From CAYNHT01 sp964397485 (GTDB taxonomy: Bacteria > Bacillota_I > Bacilli_A > RF39 > UBA660), in NCBI GenBank assembly GCA_964397485.1, contig CAYNHT010000001.1, forward strand, positions 358,733-422,732: a stretch of 64,000 bases of DNA, given 5' to 3'. A program made the position numbers and the translations under genes. The notes beneath the pieces were generated by a model. It was not told the origin of the DNA, searched no databases, and was given only the letters and a program-made list of their open reading frames with translations. This document shows positions 16,971 to 26,042 of the stretch, in pieces (the stretch's first letter is position 1; each line of letters opens with the position of its first letter).

Positions 16971-17405
16971 CTACACCTCATTACTTAAATACTTATCTAA
17001 TGCCTTTTTTATTCCCCACCAAGGAAGTAAGGCACATTTTTTTCGATTAGGTTGTTTATATATGTCACTATAGACAATAGCTTGTTCTAAAATTTCCTCA
17101 TCATATTCTTTTTCATCAATCATGTTAGTATAGTTTTTAAGTATCTCCTTGGCTTGTTCTATTGTTTTTCCAAGCAAAGTATCAATCATAATCGATGTTG
17201 AACTCGTACATATAGCGCATGCTTCTCCATCAAAGCGAATATCTATAATAATATTTCCTACAACTTTTATCATTAGATTTATCTCATCTACACAGCTTTC
17301 GTTGTTCATGTTTATTTTAGTGTATGAATCGTCTTCTACCAATCCTCTATTTTTAGGATGTTGATAGTGATCCAATATTATACTTCTTTTTAAATTTTCA
17401 TCCAT
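16971..17405 (-). CDS. sufU: SufU Zn-dependent sulfur transfer protein
   Basis: 144 residues from ATG 17405 (AGGTG upstream; the frame to 17441 has no RBS). The IscU-like fold shows its three Cys motifs as NNESCVDEI, GEACAICTSSTSIM and RKKCALLPWW. SufU takes sulfur from SufS and passes it to SufB. The family extension between motifs 2 and 3 is present. It heads the three-gene run sufU-unknown-sufB. Confidence 0.9.
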   Translation of the reverse strand: MDENLKRSIILDHYQHPKNRGLVEDDSYTKINMNNESCVDEINLMIKVVGNIIIDIRFDGEACAICTSSTSIMIDTLLGKTIEQAKEILKNYTNMIDEKEYDEEILEQAIVYSDIYKQPNRKKCALLPWWGIKKALDKYLSNEV

Positions 17406-17456
17406 TTTTTCACCTGCTTTTTCAACATTATTATAATACATAACAAGTTAAATTGC

Positions 17457-17481
17457 AAGAAAAAATACCCATTAGGGTATT
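17457..17481 (-). terminator. spoVS terminator
   Basis: Stem aataccc / gggtatt overlapping the stop codon and followed by T6 on the minus strand. Confidence 0.8.
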
Positions 17482-17740
17482 ATCTCGATTCAACAATAAG
17501 TTTGATGGCTGTTCTTTCTTCACCATCAATTACAATATCAGTAAATGCCGGGATACAAATTAAATTTTTGCCACTAGGTGCGACAAAACCTCTAGCAATT
17601 GCTATTGCTTTAATTGCTTGATTTAAGGCCCCTGCACCTATTGCTTGTATCTCGACTGTTCCTTTTTCTCTAAAAACGTTAGCCAGTGCTCCTGCCACTG
17701 AATTAGGATTTGATTTAGTTGAAACTTTAAGTGTTTCCAT
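17480..17740 (-). CDS. spoVS: Stage V sporulation protein S
   Basis: 86 residues, matching the family length exactly. The Alba-like fold is seen in LKVSTKSNPNSVAGALANVF, EIQAIGAGALNQAIKAIAIA and the final EERTAIKLIVESR. SpoVS affects septation and coat assembly in Bacillus and is widely conserved also outside spore formers. Own RBS and terminator; monocistronic. Confidence 0.95.
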   Translation of the reverse strand: METLKVSTKSNPNSVAGALANVFREKGTVEIQAIGAGALNQAIKAIAIARGFVAPSGKNLICIPAFTDIVIDGEERTAIKLIVESR

Positions 17741-17797
17741 ATATATTATTCCTCCCTTTTCTACACTACATTATATGAAGGAATTTTTTTATTTAGA

Positions 17798-18514
17798 CTA
17801 TTTTTTAATCCTTATTTTTGCCCGTTCAGTATTTATATCATCAATCAACTGACCTACAGTCAAATATCCTTTTAAACTATGTTCACGAACCTTCCTTGTT
17901 GCCCATAACATATTAAAACCATTATAGTCTCTAACCATGCTTACATCATTGTTATGATCACCAATTGTAAAAATATTGTCGTCTTCAACTTTTTCAATTT
18001 CTTTTATTTTTTCTATAGTTAAACTTTTATTAACACCTGTATTATAAATCAAAAGACTCTTTAACCATTTGACTGTTTCAATTGTCCTATATGTTTCTTT
18101 AAGTTCAGTATTTATTTGTTTAAGTGATTCTAGTGATGAAAAATTAATCAAGCAATTAATTGCTTGGTCATGTGCTTTTTGATTGTAAGCACCGGTTTTA
18201 TTAATAGATTTAATTAAATTAGTATCTTTTGTTACTAATTCTAGGTAATCAATAATAATTTTATCTATATATGAAGCATATACTAATTTGTTACTTCTGT
18301 CATATAACTCTGCACCATTTGAACAACTTAAATAATCATACGGTATATTATATTGGATAATTTCTGCCATTATCGATTTATAGTTTCTACCAGTTGATAA
18401 AACAAATAAATTATTATTTTCTCTAAACTGATTTATTTTTCTTAAATTAAAATAAAAAGTTAATGTATCAAAATGAAGCGTTTGATCATAGTCACTAACT
18501 AACATTTTTTTCAT
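17798..18514 (-). CDS. Cof-type HAD phosphatase
   Basis: 238 residues from ATG 18514 (GGGAG 8 bases upstream). Motif I is DYDQT at the N-terminus; motif II is in LSTGRN; motif III/IV is IGDHNNDVSMV. The insertion between I and III is a C2 cap. Such enzymes remove phosphate from sugar phosphates or flavin precursors; the substrate is not predictable. Confidence 0.85.
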   Translation of the reverse strand: MKKMLVSDYDQTLHFDTLTFYFNLRKINQFRENNNLFVLSTGRNYKSIMAEIIQYNIPYDYLSCSNGAELYDRSNKLVYASYIDKIIIDYLELVTKDTNLIKSINKTGAYNQKAHDQAINCLINFSSLESLKQINTELKETYRTIETVKWLKSLLIYNTGVNKSLTIEKIKEIEKVEDDNIFTIGDHNNDVSMVRDYNGFNMLWATRKVREHSLKGYLTVGQLIDDINTERAKIRIKK

Positions 18515-18597
18515 AATATCGTCTCCCATATAGTAATATATTATATCATACAGGTTTTGAAAATTTTAAAATTTTTTGTTTTTTTTAAAATTATAGG

Positions 18598-18625
18598 TTG
18601 ACATTTTCTAAAAATCTAGTATAAT
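18598..18625 (+). promoter_or_regulatory. tRNA-Gly(UCC) promoter
   Basis: TTGACA (18598-18603), 16-base spacer, TATAAT (18620-18625), 19 bases before the tRNA. The consensus match is the best in the window. Confidence 0.85.
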
Positions 18626-18644
18626 TAATATTGCCTACTTAATT

Positions 18645-18718
18645 GCGGATGTAGTTTAATGGTAGAACCTCAGCCTTCCAAGCTGACTACGTGAGTTCGA
18701 TTCTCATCATCCGCTCCA
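18645..18718 (+). tRNA. tRNA-Gly (anticodon UCC)
   Basis: 74 bases including encoded CCA. Acceptor GCGGATG pairs with CATCCGC; the anticodon stem CAGC/GCTG closes the loop CTTCCAA with TCC; T-loop GTTCGATTC is present. Confidence 0.95.
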
Positions 18719-18760
18719 AATTTGAATATTCATTCGGATAATTCCGAATTTAGGCAAGAA

Positions 18761-18787
18761 AATCAATCGAAAGATTGATTTTTTTTG
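18761..18787 (+). terminator. tRNA-Gly terminator
   Basis: aatcaatc-GAAA-gattgatt followed by T8. The same stem and loop end the tRNA-Gly(GCC) gene at 42931. Confidence 0.85.
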
Positions 18788-19084
18788 TATTTAAGAAAGG
18801 AAGGGTGTGTATAAAGAAAATGATGTTGCTTTATCTATTAATCTATTAGGAATAATATATTGAGTAAAAAGCTAGAATAAAAGGAAAATAAAACTGATGA
18901 GATACATATGATTGTTGGGACAAGAAAGATCTAATGTATAATAAAGTTGTTGATAATTTTTATGATAAAGATATGTTATATGATAATGACATATGAAAAA
19001 AACTTTAAAGAACTATAATAAATTTAAAATTTTTATTATTAATCCTCTTATATTACTTGTTTCTGGAATATATATAAATGCATA
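18788..19084. other. Gene-free stretch
   Basis: No frame longer than about 25 codons has a plausible RBS. Fragments such as MYNKVVDNFYDKDML near 18934 on the plus strand look like a decayed coding sequence, but nothing identifiable remains. Confidence 0.5.
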
Positions 19085-19117
19085 ATAAAAGAGTTCAAAA
19101 TTTTCATTTCGAACTCT
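19085..19117 (-). terminator. Terminator of the two-gene membrane protein unit
   Basis: gagttc (19091-19096) / gaactc (19111-19116) with a T-rich tail on the minus strand, about 100 bases after the stop at 19221. Confidence 0.5.
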
Positions 19118-19220
19118 AAATATCAAACTCATTTATCATTAGTTTTTGGGCATATCAACACTATTTGACAAAGAGCCCTAATTTATTTGATTAAATTCTT
19201 ATTTTGATATCAATAATCAA

Positions 19221-19679
19221 TTACTTTTTTTCTAATATATAATATACATTATCATTATTTCGTTCAAGTGTAATTTTATATTCGTTTAAACTTTTATCAG
19301 ATGATTTAAAATGAACGGTAACTGATTTAATATCTTCAGTATTACCTTTTTTATCCATAAAATTCCAATAAACAGTTTGATTACATGTTACTGTGTATTC
19401 AGCATTGCTATTTTTTTCTATCAAGCCATTATCGTTTAATAAAAATCCATTAGAAATAATAATTGTAACCTTTTGATCATTATTACATGTTATTTTAAAA
19501 GGAAACCCTTGTGTACTACTCATAGATGCTGAATATTTTTCAAATGGTGTTTCTATTAAAAATTTATTGTGTGAATCATTATTCCTGTTTTCATTAATAA
19601 TAATATATACCACTATTAAAGTACTAATAATTATTATTAATATAATACCTATAATAGCCATATTTTTATCTAGTTTCAT
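19221..19679 (-). CDS. Membrane-anchored extracellular protein, unknown
   Basis: 152 residues from ATG 19679 (GGAGGTG upstream). Signal anchor at 7-28 (MAIIGIILIIIISTLIVVYI), then a region rich in beta strands with a Cys pair (KITCNNDQ and YTVTCNQ) that could form a disulfide. No family recognised. It follows the gene at 19740-20090 by 60 bases. Confidence 0.6.
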   Translation of the reverse strand: MKLDKNMAIIGIILIIIISTLIVVYIIINENRNNDSHNKFLIETPFEKYSASMSSTQGFPFKITCNNDQKVTIIISNGFLLNDNGLIEKNSNAEYTVTCNQTVYWNFMDKKGNTEDIKSVTVHFKSSDKSLNEYKITLERNNDNVYYILEKK

Positions 19680-19739
19680 AAACACCTCCAAATGTATATT
19701 CAAAATCAAATAAACATTCTCTAAAACACCATAACATTT

Positions 19740-20090
19740 TCAATTATTTTTTTTATATTCGAGTGTCCAAAATCCAAAAACAGTATCCTTTTTGCCTTCT
19801 TCCACACATCCTGAATCAGTCAAATCTATCTGGCCATCTATATTACCAATACTTTGTCGATATAATTCTACGCAATTAGAATCTATGTTATCTAACTTAT
19901 TATATTTAATTACTTTATAGCCTAAACCATAATATTCTACTGTGCCACCATCTTTATGCCTTAAAATTGGTATAGCAAATATAGGTTTTTTATTATGTTT
20001 TGCTAAACTATAATCAGTCATAATAAACAATAAACATAAAAACAATAAAATTACTATTACCAATAATATTACAGTATGTTTTTTCTTCAT
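19740..20090 (-). CDS. Small membrane-anchored protein of a Bacillota family
   Basis: 116 residues: signal anchor (VILLVIVILLFLCLLFI), then YSLAKHNKKPIFAIPILRHK, DGGTVEYYGLGYKVIKYN and a C-terminal FGFWTLEY. I recall this KPIFAI-DGG-YYGLGYKV pattern from uncharacterised clostridial exported proteins. GAGGAG precedes the start. Role unknown. Confidence 0.6.
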   Translation of the reverse strand: MKKKHTVILLVIVILLFLCLLFIMTDYSLAKHNKKPIFAIPILRHKDGGTVEYYGLGYKVIKYNKLDNIDSNCVELYRQSIGNIDGQIDLTDSGCVEEGKKDTVFGFWTLEYKKNN

Positions 20091-20363
20091 TTTGAATTAC
20101 TCCTCTTTCTTACACAATACCAATAATAATTTTAAGTAAGCATTTATAAAATTAAGAATCCTAAAGCACTATAAATACCTACAAAGCCAGATATCATGCT
20201 GACATGATATCATATCACCTCCACTTCTAAAGTAGTAAGAGGATAACGATATTAACTTTCAGGATATACCATAATACTGCTCTAGCATATCAATTTTATT
20301 ATATCATGAATTTCCAGTCAAATAAACATTTTTTTATATAATAATATCCTATCCTGTGTATAT
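20091..20363. other. Intergenic region with palindrome and micro-ORF
   Basis: Holds a perfect inverted repeat gatatcatg (20190-20198) / catgatatc (20203-20211) next to GGAGGTGAT on the minus strand, and a 17-codon hydrophobic frame (20144-20197, MISGFVGIYSALGFLIL). No known RNA or gene recognised. Confidence 0.4.
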
Positions 20364-20391
20364 AAAAAAATGATTCATAAGGATCATTTTA
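20364..20391 (-). terminator. Terminator of the GT2-TagF gene
   Basis: aaaatgat / atcatttt hairpin overlapping the stop codon with T7 after it on the minus strand. Confidence 0.65.
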
Positions 20392-22995
20392 TATTATATT
20401 TTCTAATTTTAACTTATCAATTATTCTTTGACAATTACATTTATCTTTATACGCAAAAGTACTATCATTTTTTTCTAAGTATTCATTCTCTACTTTGAAA
20501 TTGGTTGAAAAATAATGTTCAAGTTTTTTTACAAGTTCATCTACGTTTTCAATAACTTTACCAAATCCATCTTTAGTATAATCAAAATATCCTCTTTCAT
20601 ATTGATGTCTATAAAATTCTTCTCTATCAAATTGAAAATACATTAAAGGCTTTCTTAGATAGGCAAAATCAAATGCAACACTAGAATAATCAGTTATTAA
20701 TAAATTTGATTCTCTAAAGATTCTATTATAATCAACGTTATATGCCGATATGATATTAATTCTTTCATTTTCAAACTTTTGAAAGTGGTTTTCATATCCT
20801 GCCATACCAGGATGTATATTAAAATTAAGTGTAAAATTATATTTTTTTAGTAATTTGTTCAATTTCTTATTTTTTAACAAACTAGAATATTCTTTGTAGT
20901 AATCACTTTGTTCAAAACCTTCTTTAGTTTCATGAAACCCACAACTTAGTATTCTACCAGATAAAGTTCTTCTCCATGTGGGTACCAATGAAATAATGTT
21001 TTTAGGGTTAGATTCTAAATAATCAAATCTAGGTAATCCTGTTAAGATGATATCTTTTTTATCATAAAAGTATCTATCTAATTCAATTTCTTCTTTCTCT
21101 TTAAAACTAGAGACTACAAAATAATCTATATTAGCATTATATTTATTAACTGACCTAGAGACATTATTATGTATTACCCCATGTTGCAACCATAAAAACT
21201 TATAAGATACTAAATCAGCATAATACTTTAGTAATTCCATTTTAAACGGTGTATAAAATTGCTTAGCAGCATGTGATGATGCTATAAGTTTACTATTGAT
21301 AAATAAATACTTATGTTTTAGACTATTTTGGATTACAATTTTACCATATTTTTTTAATCTCTTATATTCTTTATCCTTTTTCGCAAGGATAAAATATATA
21401 TTTTTAGCCAATTCTTTTTCATTTTTATGAATGTATTTAAATAAAGCCTCACCATTATCTCCAGCTTTTTCTGGTCTATCGTTTATTAATATGTATTTTT
21501 TATTTTTTCTATTTAATAATCTTGAAAAAGCAAAGAACTTATATTTTCTTACAATATGTAAGAACGTTTTAACAATATACATAAAATTATTATATTTTTC
21601 CTTTTTCACTGTTATATGTTTGCTGTCAAACGATACACAATGTTCATTATGGAATCGTTTTATTTGTTTATCATATAATGAAAACTTCAAGAAACTAAGC
21701 ATTGAAAAATTTGAAATTTGAAATTTTACGTCTGAACTATTTACAATGTTTATTGTATATATATTTTCAGTTATTGGGACTTTGAATTTAACAAGTCTGA
21801 TTTCATTTAAAGTAAATTCCCCGTGTTTTATATCATATGGTGATTTTACTTTCTCATTATAGTAACTGATATATTCTATATTATTAAAATCTATTAGTTT
21901 AATATCAATGTTACTAACATTATAATCATTATACATAATATCAATAAATATATAATTTTCTATTAAATCCATTTTTTTAATTTTAAAATGGATATCATCA
22001 AATGAACTTAATATGCAGTCTTTAAATATTAAATTGCCATCATTATTTATAACCAAAGATGTTTTATTTTCTTTCAACTTCAAAATAAAATATTTTTGGT
22101 CTAAGTCTCTTAAAATTTTACTATTGGTAAAAATAAATTCATCATCAATTTTATCTAGACATTTTTTGTATCTATCTATAACTTGGTTATATTCATTTAA
22201 ATCATCAAAAAATTCTTTCTTGATTTTATGTAATTTATGTAGTGTCTCGTAAATTACATATTCTTTGATATAAGAATAATCTTCGCTTAAAATATTTTCT
22301 ATCACTTGAACCGAATTAACAAACTTGTTTGGACAAATTTTTTCAGCCTCATCATTATTTTTTTTGTAAATACACTTTGCCTTCTTGGCAACATAACCAA
22401 TCTTTTGATTTTGACTATGTAATTTAAAATTCAAGTCAATATCCTCATTAAACCCTAACTCTGTATTGAATTTAAGATTATTAAATATTGATGATTTATA
22501 AAAAGCTGATTGATTAGATGTAATAAAATTTTGTGGTTCACCCTTCAATTCAACAATATAATTTTCATCTTTAAAGTCGATATATCTATTATTTAATTTG
22601 TTAGTTTCAAAAGAAAATGTTGGTATAGCTACTAGATCTATAATATTACTATTTTTCTCAAAAAAACTATACACTTCTTCTAGTGTTGATTTAGATATAA
22701 AATTTTGATGACTGATAAAATTAATATATTTACCTTCGCAATATTTTAATCCTTCATTTTTTAGTTCACTTTTATATGTAAGTTCACTATCAATCGTTTT
22801 TATATTATTTGAATACTGTTTTATATATTTTTTTATTTCATTATCTATAAAACCAATTATTATTATTTGAATGTTATCTTTAAAACCAATAGTTTGTTTC
22901 AATAAACTTTTAATAGCGTTTTTATTTATATCAATTTTCTTAGGATTTGTAATCACTATTGAAAATTTAAATTTATATGTTTTGTTCTTGTTCAT
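20389..22995 (-). CDS. Bifunctional GT2 glycosyltransferase / CDP-glycerol glycerophosphotransferase
   Basis: 868 residues from ATG 22995 (AAGGAG upstream). The N-terminal ~230 residues are a family 2 glycosyltransferase: FSIVITNPKKIDIN start, YCEGKYINFISHQN in place of the DxD region, and ELGFNEDIDLNFKLHSQ. The C-terminal ~380 residues match TagF/TagB enzymes: LWLQHGVIHNN, FNIHPGMAGYE, NLLITDYSSVAFDFAYLRKP and a final RGYFDYTKDGFG. It likely adds a sugar and polyglycerol phosphate to a wall or surface polymer at the membrane. It stands alone, far from other wall polymer genes. Confidence 0.85.
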   Translation of the reverse strand: MNKNKTYKFKFSIVITNPKKIDINKNAIKSLLKQTIGFKDNIQIIIIGFIDNEIKKYIKQYSNNIKTIDSELTYKSELKNEGLKYCEGKYINFISHQNFISKSTLEEVYSFFEKNSNIIDLVAIPTFSFETNKLNNRYIDFKDENYIVELKGEPQNFITSNQSAFYKSSIFNNLKFNTELGFNEDIDLNFKLHSQNQKIGYVAKKAKCIYKKNNDEAEKICPNKFVNSVQVIENILSEDYSYIKEYVIYETLHKLHKIKKEFFDDLNEYNQVIDRYKKCLDKIDDEFIFTNSKILRDLDQKYFILKLKENKTSLVINNDGNLIFKDCILSSFDDIHFKIKKMDLIENYIFIDIMYNDYNVSNIDIKLIDFNNIEYISYYNEKVKSPYDIKHGEFTLNEIRLVKFKVPITENIYTINIVNSSDVKFQISNFSMLSFLKFSLYDKQIKRFHNEHCVSFDSKHITVKKEKYNNFMYIVKTFLHIVRKYKFFAFSRLLNRKNKKYILINDRPEKAGDNGEALFKYIHKNEKELAKNIYFILAKKDKEYKRLKKYGKIVIQNSLKHKYLFINSKLIASSHAAKQFYTPFKMELLKYYADLVSYKFLWLQHGVIHNNVSRSVNKYNANIDYFVVSSFKEKEEIELDRYFYDKKDIILTGLPRFDYLESNPKNIISLVPTWRRTLSGRILSCGFHETKEGFEQSDYYKEYSSLLKNKKLNKLLKKYNFTLNFNIHPGMAGYENHFQKFENERINIISAYNVDYNRIFRESNLLITDYSSVAFDFAYLRKPLMYFQFDREEFYRHQYERGYFDYTKDGFGKVIENVDELVKKLEHYFSTNFKVENEYLEKNDSTFAYKDKCNCQRIIDKLKLENII

Positions 22996-23020
22996 AATAC
23001 GTACTCCTTCAAAATGTAAA

Positions 23021-23052
23021 TTAAGTTGTTTTTTTATACAAAAACAACTTAA
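23021..23052 (-). promoter_or_regulatory. 13-bp perfect inverted repeat in the GT2-TagF leader
   Basis: ttaagttgttttt (23021-23033) / aaaaacaacttaa (23040-23052), 26 bases before the start codon. An mRNA leader hairpin or operator; it lacks a following T-run. Confidence 0.5.
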
Positions 23053-23184
23053 TCGCAATCAATTAATTATATCATGTAAATATCACAACTAAAATAGAAA
23101 ATCAGTATTTTTTTCTTTTTTTTATTTCCTATTTTTAAAATGCCATAATTAAACCCATAATAACAATATCCTTATTGAATTTTT

Positions 23185-24063
23185 TTATATATCGTTAAAT
23201 AAACTAAGTTGTTTTACTGTTGTATTTTCAGGGAATTCGTGTAGATATTTAAATATTTCAGTATTATTACATACTATATTATTTTTTTTGCAAACTTCAT
23301 AGAAAATTTTCATTAATCTACCATGATTAACACTTTTTATATCATAAGAATTTCCAAATAATTTCATATACTTTTCTTTTAGACCAGGAAAATTTTGATC
23401 TAGTTTCTCATAAAAATATTCTCTATTACCTTCCCTTAATGTTAACCCTATCCCAAAGCAAATAATTCCATAAACTTTAGCTTCAATACAATAATTTAAT
23501 ATTCCTACTAAATTTTCTTCAGTATCATTTATAAAAGGCAAAATAGGATCTAACCAAACAACGGTTGGAATATTATTATCTCGCATTATTTTTAATACTT
23601 CAAATCGTTCTTTTGTCGTACTTACGTTAGGCTCTATTATTTTACAAAGTTCTTCATCGTATGTAGTAAGCGTGATTTGAACAACACATTTTGCTTTAGA
23701 ATTTATCTTTTTAAGTAAATCTAAATCTCTTAGGATTCTGTTTGACTTTGTTTGTATAGACAGTCCAAAACCATATTTTTCAATAATCTCTAAACATTTT
23801 CTAGTATGTTCAAGTTTTTCTTCAATATGTATATAAGAATCACTCATTGATCCTGTACCAATCATACACTTCCTTCTTTTTTTCTGTAAAGTAGACTCAA
23901 GTAATTCTGGCGCATTTATTTTTACTTGTATATCTTCAAATTTATGATCAATCTTGTAACAAACGCTTCTTGAATCACAATATATGCAACCGTGTGTACA
24001 TCCCCTATAAATATTCATACCATTATGAGCTGATAAAATCCCTTTTACTTTTTTAAAATGCAT
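23185..24063 (-). CDS. Radical SAM protein of the SPL type
   Basis: 292 residues. CTHGCIYC (Cys22, 26, 29) binds the 4Fe-4S cluster, preceded by GMNIYRGC and followed by MIGTGSMSDSY and WLDPILPFINDT, which are seen in the spore-photoproduct-lyase-like (SPL) radical SAM family common in Bacillota. The true photoproduct lyase is longer, so this is a relative with unknown substrate. GGAGGTGG precedes ATG 24063; divergent from the next gene. Confidence 0.82.
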   Translation of the reverse strand: MHFKKVKGILSAHNGMNIYRGCTHGCIYCDSRSVCYKIDHKFEDIQVKINAPELLESTLQKKRRKCMIGTGSMSDSYIHIEEKLEHTRKCLEIIEKYGFGLSIQTKSNRILRDLDLLKKINSKAKCVVQITLTTYDEELCKIIEPNVSTTKERFEVLKIMRDNNIPTVVWLDPILPFINDTEENLVGILNYCIEAKVYGIICFGIGLTLREGNREYFYEKLDQNFPGLKEKYMKLFGNSYDIKSVNHGRLMKIFYEVCKKNNIVCNNTEIFKYLHEFPENTTVKQLSLFNDI

Positions 24064-24199
24064 TGTTCCACCTCCGATTCTATTAAAAGTTTAGTATACT
24101 TTAATTATACCATAAACACATACTTACGTTGTCTACAATACAATTTTAACTTTTTAGATTTTAATTTTTGTAGTATAATAAAAAAAGAAGGTGTATATT

Positions 24200-25378
24200 A
24201 TGAAAGATTTGACAAGAGAAATTTTTAAAGAAGCTGCATCAAGATGTATCACGATTGATAATGATCCATTTAATATTGGCTTTAATACAATCATTTACGA
24301 TAATAATAATATAATTTTTAATTCAACAAAGGATGAAAATTTACCTACTTTGATAATTAAAGATGAAGACTTATTTTATAAAAAATTAAATGAATATGTC
24401 GAAACTTTTTTAGCCACAAAAAGTAAATTTCCAACGGTTGTTACCAATAAAGAGAAAAATACGATGAAATTCATTATTTCTTATTTGTTTGCTAATGCTA
24501 CACAATTAGATTTTGTTTATCCTATTTCTTTCATTGAAAGAAGTACTAGCTTTTTAAATGACACTAGTTTTGGTAATGTAAAAATGGGCATAAAAACTGA
24601 ACCTCTAGATTCATTTCAGAATAGTTCAATATTTTTAAAGGTTAGTGAGCAAAGTTTATTTATGGAGACCCCTCTTAGGCTTGATATATCACTTGTAAAA
24701 AAAGGAAGTAATGGAATTTTATCATATGATTTACCCTCTGTTAGTTATGGAATTGATATTGATGATTCAGGTAAAAAAACTTGTTATGTTTATAGTTTAC
24801 AAAATTTAAAAACAAATGACAAAGAGAAAACCGAAGAACAAATTAGATATGAAAAAAAGATTGCTAGAGAGTTATACAAGATAAATGCTGGTGTTTTTGA
24901 ACAAGAGTCAGATGAATATAAAGCATATAAAAATAATGAAACCAATTACTATCCAGAAAATATTTCAGATGTATCACCATCTGCCGTTTTATCAGCAACC
25001 ATCCTAATTGGTTTGTTAGCTAGTGAAGGAATTGAAAATATTAAAATTGTCGATTTTCTACCGGTTAGATGGCACGCTAAAGATTATGCAATTACAAGAA
25101 TGATTGAGTCAGGCAAAGGATTTGATTCTCATGAATTGAGAACTAAACAAAAGCTAATTCAGGAGAATATAACCGATAAATTTTTAAGAACCTTTAGACG
25201 TGTTGAATATCATATTGATGGTATGAAAATATTATCGTTTCCAAAGGAATTTGATGATTGTATGAGCATTTATATTGATGAAAATCAACTTAACTTGAAT
25301 AATGTAATATTACAAAATTGTTTTAGTGCTACTTACAAGGCAAATTATAATAATTTAGATAAATACACAAAAAAATAG
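24200..25378 (+). CDS. Orphan 392-residue cytoplasmic protein
   Basis: Start taken at ATG 24200 (AGAAGGTG 6 bases upstream; GTG 24191 overlaps that RBS). No signal peptide. A mixed alpha/beta N-terminal half is followed by SPSAVLSATILIGLLASEGI, IKIVDFLPVRWHAKDYAITR and a C-terminal part with FLRTFRRVEYH and FPKEFDDCMSIYID. I recognise no family. Own promoter region and bidirectional terminator. Confidence 0.7.
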   Translation: MKDLTREIFKEAASRCITIDNDPFNIGFNTIIYDNNNIIFNSTKDENLPTLIIKDEDLFYKKLNEYVETFLATKSKFPTVVTNKEKNTMKFIISYLFANATQLDFVYPISFIERSTSFLNDTSFGNVKMGIKTEPLDSFQNSSIFLKVSEQSLFMETPLRLDISLVKKGSNGILSYDLPSVSYGIDIDDSGKKTCYVYSLQNLKTNDKEKTEEQIRYEKKIARELYKINAGVFEQESDEYKAYKNNETNYYPENISDVSPSAVLSATILIGLLASEGIENIKIVDFLPVRWHAKDYAITRMIESGKGFDSHELRTKQKLIQENITDKFLRTFRRVEYHIDGMKILSFPKEFDDCMSIYIDENQLNLNNVILQNCFSATYKANYNNLDKYTKK

Positions 25379-25397
25379 ACTTTTGTCTATTTTTTTA
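25366..25397. terminator. Bidirectional terminator
   Basis: aaaaaatagac-TTTT-gtctatttttt between convergent genes. Confidence 0.85.
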
Positions 25398-26027
25398 TAT
25401 TGATCCTCTTGTTCTTTTATTTATCTTTTCCTTATATGAATCTGAATATTCTATACCTATTATATTATTAGGTAATTTTATAAATCCATCTTCATATACC
25501 TCATCATTATATGTTTTAGAATCTCTTCTTATCATTGCATCAATCATTTCTGATGGAAGACCGAAAAAATTTGTTTGATTTAGATTACTGGCCTTTTTTA
25601 AGTCATAGCCGAAGAAGTCCTTAACACTTCCCCTACCAACAATTACCCCAGTTATATCATCAAATGAATAATTATTACCATCTTTAACTAAAAGTACTTG
25701 ATGATAAATTTCAGTACCATCGTTGCAACAGAAACATATCGATTCTATTCCAACTTTTTCTAACAACAACTTGTATACTTGCGAAATGGATGAACATATT
25801 CCTAATTGCTTTGTAAATACCTCTACTATTTCACCATTGTTATCAACAGGCCTTCTGTTCTTTCTTCCTTCCAACAATTCATAATTATAAGATACACCGT
25901 TAACTAAATAATCATATATTATTGTCCTTTTTTCTAAATTAGATAATTCATTTATATCATAATTCAAAAAAATGGTTTCGAATAAGTCATCCCTCATTCT
26001 TCTTATCTGTTCCCAATTATATTTCAT
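25395..26027 (-). CDS. Transglutaminase-like cysteine protease-fold protein
   Basis: 210 residues, cytoplasmic. The papain-like triad is readable: Cys78 in QLGICSSISQVYKLLLEKVG, His109 in IYHQVLLVKDG and Asp123 in YSFDDITG. The context ESICFCCNDG is typical of the transglutaminase-core superfamily. Role unknown. Last of a three-gene run after the MBL hydrolase and the AUU-start gene. Confidence 0.75.
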   Translation of the reverse strand: MKYNWEQIRRMRDDLFETIFLNYDINELSNLEKRTIIYDYLVNGVSYNYELLEGRKNRRPVDNNGEIVEVFTKQLGICSSISQVYKLLLEKVGIESICFCCNDGTEIYHQVLLVKDGNNYSFDDITGVIVGRGSVKDFFGYDLKKASNLNQTNFFGLPSEMIDAMIRRDSKTYNDEVYEDGFIKLPNNIIGIEYSDSYKEKINKRTRGSI

Positions 26028-26042
26028 AAAATTTTCCTCTTT

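Noticed and set aside
24064..24199. Riboswitch or T-box leaders before SPL, gatC, sufU or alr genes
   Set aside because: These leaders are short and no conserved T-box or riboswitch core could be seen.
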